A DNA stretch of 47,763 nt, from the NCBI GenBank assembly GCA_009380075.1, contig WHSO01000019.1:1-47763 (forward strand), in the 5' to 3' direction. The position numbers were made by a program, and so were the translations under genes. Of the stretch, positions 28,053-38,631 are shown piece after piece. The stretch is from Alphaproteobacteria bacterium. Lineage in GTDB: Bacteria; Pseudomonadota; Alphaproteobacteria; SMXQ01. Position 1 is the stretch's first letter. Each line of letters starts with the position of its first letter. The notes beneath the pieces were generated by a model. It was given only the letters and a program-made list of their open reading frames with translations, was not told the DNA's origin and made no database searches.

Positions 28053-28142
28053 CTATTGTAACACCTTGATCTCGCGCCAGAAAATTCCCTCCCGAATCGC
28101 GGCTTCGTCGGTTGCAACGCCAAACCTCGTATGCTACGAAAA

Positions 28143-28162
28143 GCGCGCCACGTGGGGCGCGC
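28143..28162 (+). repeat. GC-rich inverted repeat between priA and atpH
   Basis: GCGCGCC (28143-28149) pairs with GGCGCGC (28156-28162) around a 6-base loop. It lies within the 209-base gap that must end priA and start the atp operon. It has no following T tract, so it is a leader structure or weak attenuator at most. A TTGCAA...TACGAA pair 17 bases apart (28112-28140) just upstream is too weak to call a promoter firmly. Confidence 0.4.
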
Positions 28163-28261
28163 GGGGGCCAAGTCTCCTCCTTCCGTGTCAGATTCGGTTC
28201 CGTGCATTCGGTTGTGTTCCGCCGCCGCGGACCGCATCCAGTCTTTCAGGAGCAGATCCGA

Positions 28262-28822
28262 GTGCCATCCCAGTCTCAGGACGCGGACGTCGTCGCCGGT
28301 CGATACGCGAGCGCTCTGTACGCGCTTGCCGATGTCGACCGGTCCCTCGACCGGGTCGCCGAGGATCTCCGGAATCTGCGTGCCATGTGCAACGCCAGCG
28401 CCGATCTGGCGCGGCTCGTCGCCTCCCCGGTGCTGAGCCGGGTGGCCCAGTCCGCGGCTATCACCGGGCTCGCCCGAACGTCGGGCTTCCATGACCTTAC
28501 CGTCAAGTTTCTGGGTACCCTGGCGAAGAACCGCCGCCTCGGTGCGATCCGCAGCGTCATTGCTGCGTTCCTGACCGAACTCGCCCGCCGACGCGGCGAA
28601 GTGACGGCCGAAGTGATTTCCGCGACTCCGCTCAAGCCCGTCTACCTCGACCGGGTACGTGACGCGCTGGCGGCCGCGCTCGGCGCCAAGATCGTGCTCG
28701 AATCCCGCCTCGACGACGCGATCATCGGCGGGCTCAAGATCCGGGTGGGGTCGAGGATGGTGGATGCCTCGATTGCCACCAAGCTTCAGAAACTCAGGCT
28801 TTCCATGAAAGGGATCGGTTGA
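28262..28822 (+). CDS. atpH: ATP synthase F1 delta subunit
   Basis: Stator subunit linking F1 to the peripheral stalk. I chose the GTG at 28262, with AGGAG at 28248-28252, giving 186 residues, the family's usual length; the frame is open upstream to 28112 without a ribosome site. The N-terminal helical part ([29 protein letters not shown]) and the C-terminal [11 protein letters not shown] ... [37 protein letters not shown] match AtpH. Its TGA shares a base with the atpA ATG (TGATG). It is the first gene of an F1-only operon; alphaproteobacteria keep the F0 genes elsewhere. Confidence 0.95.
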   Translation: MPSQSQDADVVAGRYASALYALADVDRSLDRVAEDLRNLRAMCNASADLARLVASPVLSRVAQSAAITGLARTSGFHDLTVKFLGTLAKNRRLGAIRSVIAAFLTELARRRGEVTAEVISATPLKPVYLDRVRDALAAALGAKIVLESRLDDAIIGGLKIRVGSRMVDASIATKLQKLRLSMKGIG

Positions 28823-30354
28823 TGGACATCCGGCCGGCGGAAATTTCCGCGATTCTCAAGGAACAGATCGCCAATTTCGGCACCGAGGCCGAGGTCGCCG
28901 AGGTCGGTCAGGTCCTGTCGGTGGGCGACGGAATCGCGCGCGTCTACGGCCTCGACAAGGTCCAGGCCGGCGAGATGGTCGAATTCCCCGGTGGCATCAA
29001 GGGCATGGCGCTCAACCTCGAAACCGACAACGTCGGAATCGTGATCTTCGGCGACGACCGCACCATCAAGGAAGGCGATACGGTCAAGCGTACCGGCGCT
29101 ATCGTCGAGGTGCCCACAGGCAGGAGCCTGCTCGGCCGCGTGGTGGATGCGCTGGGCAATCCGATCGATGGCAAGGGGCCGCTGGAAGGGGTCGAGCGGC
29201 GCCGGGTCGAGGTCAAGGCGCCCGGCATCATCCCACGCCAGTCGGTGCACGAGCCGATGCAGACCGGGCTCAAGGCGATCGATAGCCTGATTCCCATCGG
29301 CCGGGGACAGCGCGAACTGATCATCGGCGATCGCCAGACCGGCAAGACCGCCATTGCGCTCGACACGTTCATCAACCAGAAGCCGATCAACACCGGCAGC
29401 GACGAATCGAAGAAGCTCTATTGCATCTACGTCGCGGTCGGACAGAAGCGTTCCACCGTTGCCCAGATCGTCAAGACGCTCGAGGAGCAGGGCGCGATGC
29501 AGTACTGCATCGTCGTTGCCGCCACGGCGTCCGAGCCGGCGCCGCTCCAGTTCCTCGCACCCTACACGGGATGCACGATGGGGGAATTCTTCCGCGACAA
29601 CGGCATGCACGCGGTCATCGTTTACGACGACCTGTCGAAACACGCCGTGGCCTACCGCCAGATGTCGCTGTTGCTGCGCCGTCCGCCGGGACGCGAGGCA
29701 TTCCCCGGCGACGTTTTCTATCTCCATTCCCGCCTGCTCGAACGTGCCGCCAAGTTGAACAAGGACAACGGCTCCGGCTCGTTGACGGCGCTGCCCGTGA
29801 TCGAGACCCAGGCGGGCGACGTGTCGGCCTATATCCCGACCAACGTGATTTCCATCACCGACGGCCAGATTTTCCTCGAAACCGGGCTGTTCTATAAGGG
29901 CATCCGCCCGGCGGTGAACGTCGGCCTGTCGGTGTCGCGCGTCGGCTCCGCGGCCCAGATCAAGGCGATGAAGCAGGTCGCGGGCTCGATCAAGCTGGAG
30001 CTCGCCCAGTACCGTGAGATGGAGGCCTTCGCCCAGTTCGCCTCCGATCTCGATGCCTCAACCCAGCGTCTCCTCGCGCGCGGTTCGCGCCTGACGGAGC
30101 TCCTGAAGCAGGCCCAGTATTCGCCCATGCCGGTCGAACAGCAGGTGGTTTCTCTCTTCATCGGCGTGAAGGGCTATCTCGACGGCGTGCCGCTGAACCA
30201 GGTCGGTGCGTTCGAGCGCGGCGCCTTGGCCGAAATGCGCGACAAGCACCGCGCGATCCTGGATGCCATCCGCGACGATCGCGAGATCAAGCCGGAGACC
30301 GAGGAAAAGCTCCGCGCCGTACTGGACGAATACAAGCGCACCTTTGCCGCCTGA
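28822..30354 (+). CDS. atpA: ATP synthase F1 alpha subunit
   Basis: Non-catalytic nucleotide-binding subunit of the F1 hexamer, 510 residues. The start [44 protein letters not shown] is standard. The P-loop reads [13 protein letters not shown], and the alpha-type signature [29 protein letters not shown] and [18 protein letters not shown] are present, with the arginine finger in the last. The ATG at 28822 overlaps the atpH stop by one base, and a TTG directly before it is ignored. Nine bases separate it from atpG. Confidence 0.98.
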   Translation: MDIRPAEISAILKEQIANFGTEAEVAEVGQVLSVGDGIARVYGLDKVQAGEMVEFPGGIKGMALNLETDNVGIVIFGDDRTIKEGDTVKRTGAIVEVPTGRSLLGRVVDALGNPIDGKGPLEGVERRRVEVKAPGIIPRQSVHEPMQTGLKAIDSLIPIGRGQRELIIGDRQTGKTAIALDTFINQKPINTGSDESKKLYCIYVAVGQKRSTVAQIVKTLEEQGAMQYCIVVAATASEPAPLQFLAPYTGCTMGEFFRDNGMHAVIVYDDLSKHAVAYRQMSLLLRRPPGREAFPGDVFYLHSRLLERAAKLNKDNGSGSLTALPVIETQAGDVSAYIPTNVISITDGQIFLETGLFYKGIRPAVNVGLSVSRVGSAAQIKAMKQVAGSIKLELAQYREMEAFAQFASDLDASTQRLLARGSRLTELLKQAQYSPMPVEQQVVSLFIGVKGYLDGVPLNQVGAFERGALAEMRDKHRAILDAIRDDREIKPETEEKLRAVLDEYKRTFAA

Positions 30355-30363
30355 GCACCGTCG

Positions 30364-32717
<2,354 letters not shown>

Positions 32718-32736
32718 GGCGAGGAGCGAACCGCGT

Positions 32737-33138
32737 ATGGTCGACAAGGTCGAATTCGAACTGGTTTCCCCCGCGAAGCTTCTCTACGCGGGTGCGGTGG
32801 ATATGGTCGTCGTGCCGGGGTCGGAAGGCGATTTCGGCGTGTTGCCCGGCCATGCGCCGCTGATCTCGCTTGTGCGTCCCGGTGTCATCAACATCCACGA
32901 TGAGGGTAGGGTCGAGCAGCGGATCTTCGTCGCCGGCGGCTTTGCCGAAGTCACCCAGACGCGTTGCACCGTGCTCGCGGACGAAGCGATGCCCGTCACC
33001 GACATCGACCGGGCCAAGGCCGAGGGCCGGCTCCAGGCCGCCCGAGTGCGCCTCGGGGAGGCCGACAGCGAGGCCGACAAGGCAGCGGCATGGCACGAGA
33101 TCGGCGTTGCGGAGGCGCTTATATCGGCTGCCGGCTAG
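32737..33138 (+). CDS. atpC: ATP synthase F1 epsilon subunit
   Basis: Regulatory foot of the central stalk, 133 residues. The beta-sandwich domain reads VEFELVSPAKLLYAGAVDMVVVPGSEGDFGVLPGHAPLISLVRPGVINI with the conserved EGDFGVLPGHAP motif. IFVAGGFAEVTQTRCTVLADEA and a C-terminal helical hairpin (AKAEGRLQAARVRLGEADSEADKAAAWHEIGVAEALI) complete it. It closes the atpHAGDC operon. The following 155-base gap contains a separate promoter for the next gene. Confidence 0.95.
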   Translation: MVDKVEFELVSPAKLLYAGAVDMVVVPGSEGDFGVLPGHAPLISLVRPGVINIHDEGRVEQRIFVAGGFAEVTQTRCTVLADEAMPVTDIDRAKAEGRLQAARVRLGEADSEADKAAAWHEIGVAEALISAAG

Positions 33139-33187
33139 GGAACGTCGGCGATTCGGTTCGAATTGAGCCCCGTGCCAAAGTCGGGGG

Positions 33188-33218
33188 TTGGCAGATGGGG
33201 CGGGCTTTCCGATATAAT
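33188..33218 (+). promoter_or_regulatory. sigma-70-type promoter for the ferritin-like gene
   Basis: TTGGCA (33188-33193) and a perfect TATAAT (33213-33218) are separated by 19 bases, slightly long. Initiation would be near 33225, about 70 bases before the ATG at 33294. An exact TATAAT in this GC-rich gap is notable. Confidence 0.5.
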
Positions 33219-33293
33219 GACAAATCATGTATGACGGCGGCCCCCCCTCTCAGGGCGGGGGTCGGTCAAGGGCAGGATGTTGTCAGGAACGCC

Positions 33294-34109
33294 ATGAAGC
33301 ACTGGACAGCCGACGATATTCCTTGGGACTGTTTCGATCCGACCCGCGTCGATTCCGAAATCCTGCGGTTGGTCAAGGCCGCCGCTATGGTTGAGAAGAA
33401 CTCAGGCGACTACGCCACCTACCTCAAGAACGTGTTTCCCGACGACGGTGCGTTCGCCGGGGCGGTGGACACGTGGGCGAAGGAGGAAGTGCAGCACGGC
33501 GACGTACTCGGTCGCTGGGCGGAAACGGCCGATCCTTGCTTCAACTTTGCGGACCGATTCCGCGTCTTCAAGGACGGCTTCAAGATTCCGGTTGACGCGA
33601 CGGCCTCGGTTCGCGGTTCGCGCTCGGGCGAACTGGTGGCGCGTTGTGTGGTCGAGGTCGGCACCAGTTCCTACTATACCTCGCTCGCCGTGGCGACCGA
33701 CGAACCGGTGCTCAAGGCCATCTGCCAGCGCATCGCCGCGGACGAGTTCCGCCACTACAAGCTCTTCTACAAGCACTTGAAGCGCTACCTGGAAGCGGAG
33801 AAACCCAGTACGTTCGCCAAGCTGCGCGTCGCCTTTGAACGTATCGTCGAATCGGACGATAACGAATTGGCCTATGCCTATTACGCGGCCAATGGTGAAG
33901 GCGAAGGTTACGATCGCCGGCGATGCGCCGATGCCTATGCGATGCGTGCGTACCGCTACTACCGCCCCGCCATCGTCGAGCGCGGCATCGCGATGACCTT
34001 CAAGGCCGCGGGGTTCAACCCTCACGGGCGTCTTGCGCGGGTCGCGTCAAGCGCGGCGTGGCGCTTCATGGGATGGCGCCGAAAGCGCCTCGCCCAATTG
34101 GCGGCCTGA
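33294..34109 (+). CDS. ferritin-like di-iron protein
   Basis: A 271-residue protein with a complete ferritin-like four-helix di-iron ligand set: Glu34, Glu65-x-x-His68 (KEEVQHGDVL), Glu121 (VVEVGTSSYY) and Glu151-x-x-His154 (ADEFRHYKLF). This arrangement matches rubrerythrin, acyl-ACP desaturase and related carboxylate-bridged enzymes. The Tyr-rich GTSSYYTSLA and the spacing recall the acyl-ACP desaturase side, but it is shorter. No rubredoxin domain is present. I chose the ATG at 33294 with AGGA at 33285-33288. The C-terminal region after about residue 200 is Arg/Tyr-rich (RRRCADAYAMRAYRYYRP). The substrate is unknown. Confidence 0.85.
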   Translation: MKHWTADDIPWDCFDPTRVDSEILRLVKAAAMVEKNSGDYATYLKNVFPDDGAFAGAVDTWAKEEVQHGDVLGRWAETADPCFNFADRFRVFKDGFKIPVDATASVRGSRSGELVARCVVEVGTSSYYTSLAVATDEPVLKAICQRIAADEFRHYKLFYKHLKRYLEAEKPSTFAKLRVAFERIVESDDNELAYAYYAANGEGEGYDRRRCADAYAMRAYRYYRPAIVERGIAMTFKAAGFNPHGRLARVASSAAWRFMGWRRKRLAQLAA

Positions 34110-34122
34110 GCTCCTCCAACGT

Positions 34123-34629
34123 TCAGCGCTGTGCGCGGGCCCGCTCGGCCAGGTGCGCGAAACGTGCCACCAGTTCGGTGTACAGCGCGCGCTTGAACGG
34201 CACGATCAGTCCTGGCAGTTCCGGCGCCGGCACCCATTTCCATTCGGAGAATTCCGGGGTCGCGGTCTCGATGTCGATGTCGGCATCCTCACCGAGAAAT
34301 CTCATGGCGAACCATTTCTGCCGCTGGCCGCGATAGCGTCCCTTCCACAACTTGCCGATCAGGTCGACGGGAAGGTCGTATTCGAGCCAATCCGCGGATT
34401 CGGCCATAACCTCCGCGGCGCCGGTGCCGATCTCCTCGTCAAGTTCGCGAAACGCGGCGTCGACCGGTTCCTCGCCCGGATCGATTCCGCCCTGGGGCAT
34501 CTGCCAGGCCTCCGAAACCATGTCGATTCGCCGTGCGACCAACACCAGCCCGTCACGGTTGAACAGCATGATGCCGACGCAGGGGCGATAGGGCAGGGCG
34601 GCGGGGTCTGCGGTGGAAGACTGCGTCAT
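34123..34629 (-). CDS. rppH: RNA pyrophosphohydrolase (Nudix)
   Basis: Removes pyrophosphate from 5'-triphosphate ends of mRNA and so starts decay. The 168-residue protein begins LPYRPCVGIMLFNRDGLVLVARR, has AWQMPQGGIDPGEEP, and a Nudix box GGIDPGE...RELDEEIG with the catalytic Glu residues (about residues 47-69). The GQRQKWFAMRFLG segment is diagnostic for RppH/NudH rather than other Nudix enzymes. The ATG overlaps the stop of the upstream deacetylase gene by four bases (ATGA). It converges on the plus-strand ferritin-like gene with 13 bases between them. Confidence 0.95.
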   Translation of the reverse strand: MTQSSTADPAALPYRPCVGIMLFNRDGLVLVARRIDMVSEAWQMPQGGIDPGEEPVDAAFRELDEEIGTGAAEVMAESADWLEYDLPVDLIGKLWKGRYRGQRQKWFAMRFLGEDADIDIETATPEFSEWKWVPAPELPGLIVPFKRALYTELVARFAHLAERARAQR

Positions 34630-36005
34630 CGGGCCTGGTCCTGCTGCGCGTTGGCCAACGCCGAAATCGGTGCCAGGGCGAACCCCCTTTGTTCGATCTC
34701 GCGGGTCCAGATTCGCAGCCGTTCGAGGGTCACCGGGTGCGGTTGGCCGATACCCACGGCGTGGCCTGATGTGCGGGCGATGCGTTCAAGCTCTGCGAGG
34801 CGTGAATCGATGGCAGTGCGGGAAACATCGGCATCGATGAAGCGGTTGTTGATGGCTCGGGGCAGCCGCATCTCGGTGGCGGTGCGCGCGGCGATGGAAT
34901 GCAGTGAAGAGCGTGAATCGACGAACATGAGACCCCGGTCGCGCAGCTCTGTAAGTACCGGACGCAAGTGTGGCTCCGACGTGGTGAAACGCGATCCCAT
35001 CTGATTGACGACGCCGACATAACCGGATACCCGTCCGAGCAGCGTGCGCAAGCGCGTGCGGTTCTCTTCCGCAGTCAGGCTGGTTAACAGGGTATCCGGG
35101 CCCGGGTCGTTGGCCGGGAAATCGACGGGTTCCATGGGGATTTCGATCAGAACTTCATGTCCGGCCGCCCGTGCCAGCCCGATCCAGTTGCCGAGCCCCC
35201 GGGCATTGGGAGCGAACGATAGGGTTATGGCGGCGGGCAGTTGCCAGATCGCTGATTCGGTGGCGGCGCCGGAGAATCCAAGCTGGCTGATGACAATGCC
35301 GATTCGGGGTCGCTTGTCGCTCGTGTCGAATGGCCGCGCATAGGCACGCCAGGGCTTGCGTCCGCTGGTGGAAACGCGAGGCAGGGGCCCGAAGCGCGAG
35401 AGTTCGAGCAAGTCGGGATCAGGCTCCGGGGCGGTGAGCCCGCGGGCCGCCCCCGGCAGCGCCGACGACTGGACTGGTGCTGGTTCCGCCTCGGTTGCCA
35501 TCTCCGCCTGCTGCGGGGAGGGCTTTGCCGCCGGCATTTCCTGCGCCAGCGCCACCGAATGGTCACCTGTCGGTGTAGGCAGGTCGACCGGTCCCGTTTG
35601 GTCCGCCGCACCCATGTCGTCCATTGCCGGATCGGCGGGGACCGGCGCCTCCGGCTTCACGGTGGAAGCCGCTTCCTCTTGTGCAAGTGTGGGCAGGTTA
35701 CCGTGTTCCGGGGGCGATGTCGGGGCGACCGTTTCCTGCGTCGGTGCGGGCGGATTCGTCGGTTCCGGCCCGGGCTCGGGACTCATGAGGGCCGTGGGGG
35801 CCGGCGCCTCGGTCGCGGTTGCCGGCCCGTTCGGCGACAGGGCGACGACGACGGCTGTTGTATCCGCGGCCGTGCGCGTGGACGGCCCACTCAGTGCCAA
35901 CCAGGTGAGGACGATCACCGCGAGCGCGACTAACCCCCCGACCGTCGCGGCGAGCGGGTCAAGGCCCAGTCGGCGCAAGGATCTGTTGGGGTAATCGGAC
36001 GACAC
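34626..36005 (-). CDS. divergent polysaccharide deacetylase family protein (YibQ-like)
   Basis: A probable periplasmic protein anchored by one N-terminal membrane helix (LAATVGGLVALAVIVLTWLALSG). A long Pro/Ala/Thr/Glu-rich linker leads to a C-terminal domain of the divergent polysaccharide deacetylase family (RIGIVISQLGFSGAATESAIWQLPAAITLSFAPNARGL ... GHEVLIEIPMEP ... VGVVNQMGSRFTT ... LMFVDSRSS). Three starts are possible: GTG 36056, ATG 36020 and GTG 36005. I prefer 36005 because AAGGAG is at the right distance; this gives 459 residues. Family function is not established. Placement after ctpA and the EnvC-like gene suggests envelope work (inference). Confidence 0.87.
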   Translation of the reverse strand: MSSDYPNRSLRRLGLDPLAATVGGLVALAVIVLTWLALSGPSTRTAADTTAVVVALSPNGPATATEAPAPTALMSPEPGPEPTNPPAPTQETVAPTSPPEHGNLPTLAQEEAASTVKPEAPVPADPAMDDMGAADQTGPVDLPTPTGDHSVALAQEMPAAKPSPQQAEMATEAEPAPVQSSALPGAARGLTAPEPDPDLLELSRFGPLPRVSTSGRKPWRAYARPFDTSDKRPRIGIVISQLGFSGAATESAIWQLPAAITLSFAPNARGLGNWIGLARAAGHEVLIEIPMEPVDFPANDPGPDTLLTSLTAEENRTRLRTLLGRVSGYVGVVNQMGSRFTTSEPHLRPVLTELRDRGLMFVDSRSSLHSIAARTATEMRLPRAINNRFIDADVSRTAIDSRLAELERIARTSGHAVGIGQPHPVTLERLRIWTREIEQRGFALAPISALANAQQDQAR

Positions 36006-36055
36006 GCCTGCTCCTTGCATCGGGTCGGGGCGTTTGTCGGACGCGTAGGACTCCA

Positions 36056-37351
36056 CTAACCGGGGCGACGCTGGTAGAGCGCAATGCCGCGCAGCACGCT
36101 GAAGGCCCGTGTGAGCTGGTAGTCCTTGATCCTCGCTTCGTCGGCGGCCTCAGCGCCGGGACTGGCGCCGTTCGATTTCGGAGCCGCGGGGACCGCCTTG
36201 CCGCCCTGCGGGTTGACCAAGGCACCGCGCAGGTCCTTCTCCCGGCGCTGGTCGTCATCCGACAGGGCCGTGACCTGGAGTTGTTCGATCACGATGTCGG
36301 GGGTAATGCCCTTCCCCTGGATAGAGCGGCCCGACGGCGTGTAATAGCGCTGGGTCGTCAACCGAATGGCGCCATGGCCCGGCAGCGGAATAATAGTCTG
36401 GACCGAGCTCTTGCCGAAGCTCTGGGTGCCGAGGACGATAGCGCGCCTGTGATCCTGCAGCGCGCCGGCGACGATTTCCGAGGCCGAGGCCGAGCCTCCG
36501 TTGATCAGGACGACGATGGGCAGGTCGCTGCCGATGTCGCCCTTCTTGGCATTCCAGCGCTGGCCCTCATCCTTCTTGCGCCCGCGGGTGGAGACGATCT
36601 CGCCCTTGTCGAGGAAGGCATCGGAGACGCTGATTGCTTCCTTCAGGAGGCCGCCGGGATTGTTGCGCAGGTCTATCACGTAGCCGATCAGCTTGCCGTT
36701 CGACTGCTTGGCAAGGTCGTTCACCGCCTTTTCGAGGCCCGAGGTCGTCTGCTCGTTGAACGAGGTGACGCGGATGTAGCCGATGTCTTTCTCCTCGATC
36801 CTCGCCTTCACCGGCGTGATTTTGATGCTGGCGCGGGTGAGACGCACGTCGAACGGGTTCTGTGTTTCGCGGCGGATGGTTAGCTTGATCGACGAACCGA
36901 CGGGACCGCGCATCTTCTCGACCGCAAGCTGCAGGGTGAGTCCGCGGATCGGCTGGTCGTCGATATGTGTGATCCTATCGCCGGCCTTGAGTCCCGCTTT
37001 GGAGGCCGGGGTATCGTCGATGGGTGACACGACCTTCACGAGGCCGTCTTCCATCGTGACTTCTATGCCGAGACCGCCGAATTCGCCGCGCGTCTGCACC
37101 TGCATGTCGCGAAACGTCTTTTCGTTCATGTAACTCGAATGCGGATCGAGCGACGACAGCATGCCGTTGATGGCATTTTCCATCATGTCGTCCACTTTGG
37201 GCTCTTCGACGTAGTCCTTGCGAATGCGGTCGAATACCGTGCCGAAGAGTTCGAGTTGACGGTAGGTTTCGCGATCCTTGTCCTGCGCGAATACCGGCGG
37301 GGACAACAGGGCACAACCCAGGAGGGCCACCAGAAATACATGTTTTCTCAT
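36056..37351 (-). CDS. ctpA: carboxy-terminal processing protease (S41)
   Basis: Periplasmic serine protease that trims C-termini of envelope proteins. The 431-residue precursor starts MRKHVFLVALLGCALLSPPVFAQ, a signal peptide. The DPHSSYMN motif, a PDZ domain (GEFGGLGIEVTMEDGLVKVVSPIDDTPASKAGLKAGD) and the protease domain follow. Catalytic Ser lies in LINGGSASASEIVAGAL and the Lys base in GTQSFGKSSVQTI. The ATG at 37351 is preceded by AAGG; upstream frame to 37453 is inside the EnvC-like gene. The C-terminal Pro/Ala/Asn segment is a non-conserved extension. Confidence 0.96.
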   Translation of the reverse strand: MRKHVFLVALLGCALLSPPVFAQDKDRETYRQLELFGTVFDRIRKDYVEEPKVDDMMENAINGMLSSLDPHSSYMNEKTFRDMQVQTRGEFGGLGIEVTMEDGLVKVVSPIDDTPASKAGLKAGDRITHIDDQPIRGLTLQLAVEKMRGPVGSSIKLTIRRETQNPFDVRLTRASIKITPVKARIEEKDIGYIRVTSFNEQTTSGLEKAVNDLAKQSNGKLIGYVIDLRNNPGGLLKEAISVSDAFLDKGEIVSTRGRKKDEGQRWNAKKGDIGSDLPIVVLINGGSASASEIVAGALQDHRRAIVLGTQSFGKSSVQTIIPLPGHGAIRLTTQRYYTPSGRSIQGKGITPDIVIEQLQVTALSDDDQRREKDLRGALVNPQGGKAVPAAPKSNGASPGAEAADEARIKDYQLTRAFSVLRGIALYQRRPG

Positions 37352-37355
37352 TCGC

Positions 37356-38597
37356 TTACCTTGATGTTGGGGACGCCGCGAGCCAAGGCAGAGGGTCGAT
37401 GGGCCTGCCGCCCTGGCGTAGTTCCATATAGAGCCTTTGGGATGCCTTTCCATGCTGGGTCATGACGCCGATGGGCTCCCCGGTCAGCAGCTTCTGTCCG
37501 ACAACAGCGTCAATCCGCCCAAGACCCGCAAGAAGGCTATGATATCCCTCGCCGTGATCGATGATCAAGAGAGGGCCGTATCCGCGGAAAGGCCCGGAAA
37601 ACATCACTTCGCCGCCAAACGGGGCAACCACCTGGGCTCCGTCAGCCGCTTCGAGGCGGATTCCCTTCGCCACCCCGGCGTCCTCGCGAGCGCCGAAGGC
37701 GCCCGAGAGGCGGCCCACGACGGGCGGTATCAGCCGTCCGCGCGCAGCAGAAATCGGCACTCCGGCCGGTGCGGCGGATGGGCCGGGAACTGCCGGACGG
37801 ACCTTGGGCAGGGCGGTGACCCGCGCCGGTGGCTTGGCCCGCCGTGGTGGTGTGAGGACGATGCGCGCCTTGCGCTCGCGCTCGATCGCCGCGAGTAGTT
37901 CGCGCAGGTCCCCGGCTTCCTTGGCGAGCGCCTGCGCACGGGATGCGGCCTTGTCCTCTTCGGCTTTGGTAGTGCGCGCAAGCTCCCGTTTCTTCGCCAC
38001 GAGCGCTGCCAGCTGCCGGCGCTTGGCGTCCAGCCCGGACTGTTCCTGCGCCAGCGTCTCGCGCCGCGCCGCAGCCTGCTCGCCGAGCCGCGAAAGTTCG
38101 TCGATCTCGGCGCGCAGCCGCTGCGCTTCGGCTTCGATTTTCGGTATGGCCGCGCGTAGCAACATCGCACCGCGCAGTGTGTCCTGAGGAGTCCGCGCGT
38201 AAGCCATCAACGCTTCGGGCGGGTGGCGAGCGATGCGTTCGAGCGCGGCAAGCAACTGCGTCAGATATGCACGCCGCGCCTCGAGATCCCGGCTTCGCTG
38301 GCTTCGCTCGGCGGCGATATCCGCAAGACGAGCCTTGAGTTCGTTGATCGCCCGCTCATGGGCGCGTGCATCGGCCGCAAGCGCGACCAGTTGGCGTGCC
38401 GTCTTTTCGGCCTCGCGCTCGAGCTTCTTCGCCTCGCGTGCCAGTGCCGCAGCCCGCGCTTCCGATTGCTTGCGCGCGCGCTCGATATCGGCGAGCTTGC
38501 CGGATTTTTGTTCGGGCGCCGGCTCGGCGGCCGTCACGGGTGCAATCAGCAGGCCGATGACGACCGCCGCGGCAAGCGGGGACCAGTGCGGGGCCAT
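37356..38597 (-). CDS. EnvC-like murein hydrolase activator (degenerate LytM/M23 domain)
   Basis: A 413-residue periplasmic protein with a signal peptide (LAAAVVIGLLIAPVTAAE). Long coiled coils follow (about residues 30-240, rich in Glu/Arg/Ala heptads), then a Pro/Ala/Arg linker and a C-terminal LytM domain. The LytM metal ligands are lost: the usual HKGIDI-type motif reads AKGIRLEA, and the usual LHFEIR-type His is Tyr in LYMELRQGGRPIDPLPWL. The same loss occurs in EnvC, which activates amidases and does not cleave murein. ATG at 38597 is preferred; GTG at 38618 adds seven residues. Four bases separate it from ctpA. Confidence 0.9.
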   Translation of the reverse strand: MAPHWSPLAAAVVIGLLIAPVTAAEPAPEQKSGKLADIERARKQSEARAAALAREAKKLEREAEKTARQLVALAADARAHERAINELKARLADIAAERSQRSRDLEARRAYLTQLLAALERIARHPPEALMAYARTPQDTLRGAMLLRAAIPKIEAEAQRLRAEIDELSRLGEQAAARRETLAQEQSGLDAKRRQLAALVAKKRELARTTKAEEDKAASRAQALAKEAGDLRELLAAIERERKARIVLTPPRRAKPPARVTALPKVRPAVPGPSAAPAGVPISAARGRLIPPVVGRLSGAFGAREDAGVAKGIRLEAADGAQVVAPFGGEVMFSGPFRGYGPLLIIDHGEGYHSLLAGLGRIDAVVGQKLLTGEPIGVMTQHGKASQRLYMELRQGGRPIDPLPWLAASPTSR

Positions 38598-38631
38598 GGC
38601 CAATGCCCGCTGTGGCACGACTCTGTGCCGC

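Noticed and set aside
28112-28140. atp operon promoter TTGCAA...TACGAA
   Set aside because: The -35 has two and the -10 three mismatches; a promoter must exist in this gap but this pair is not convincing.
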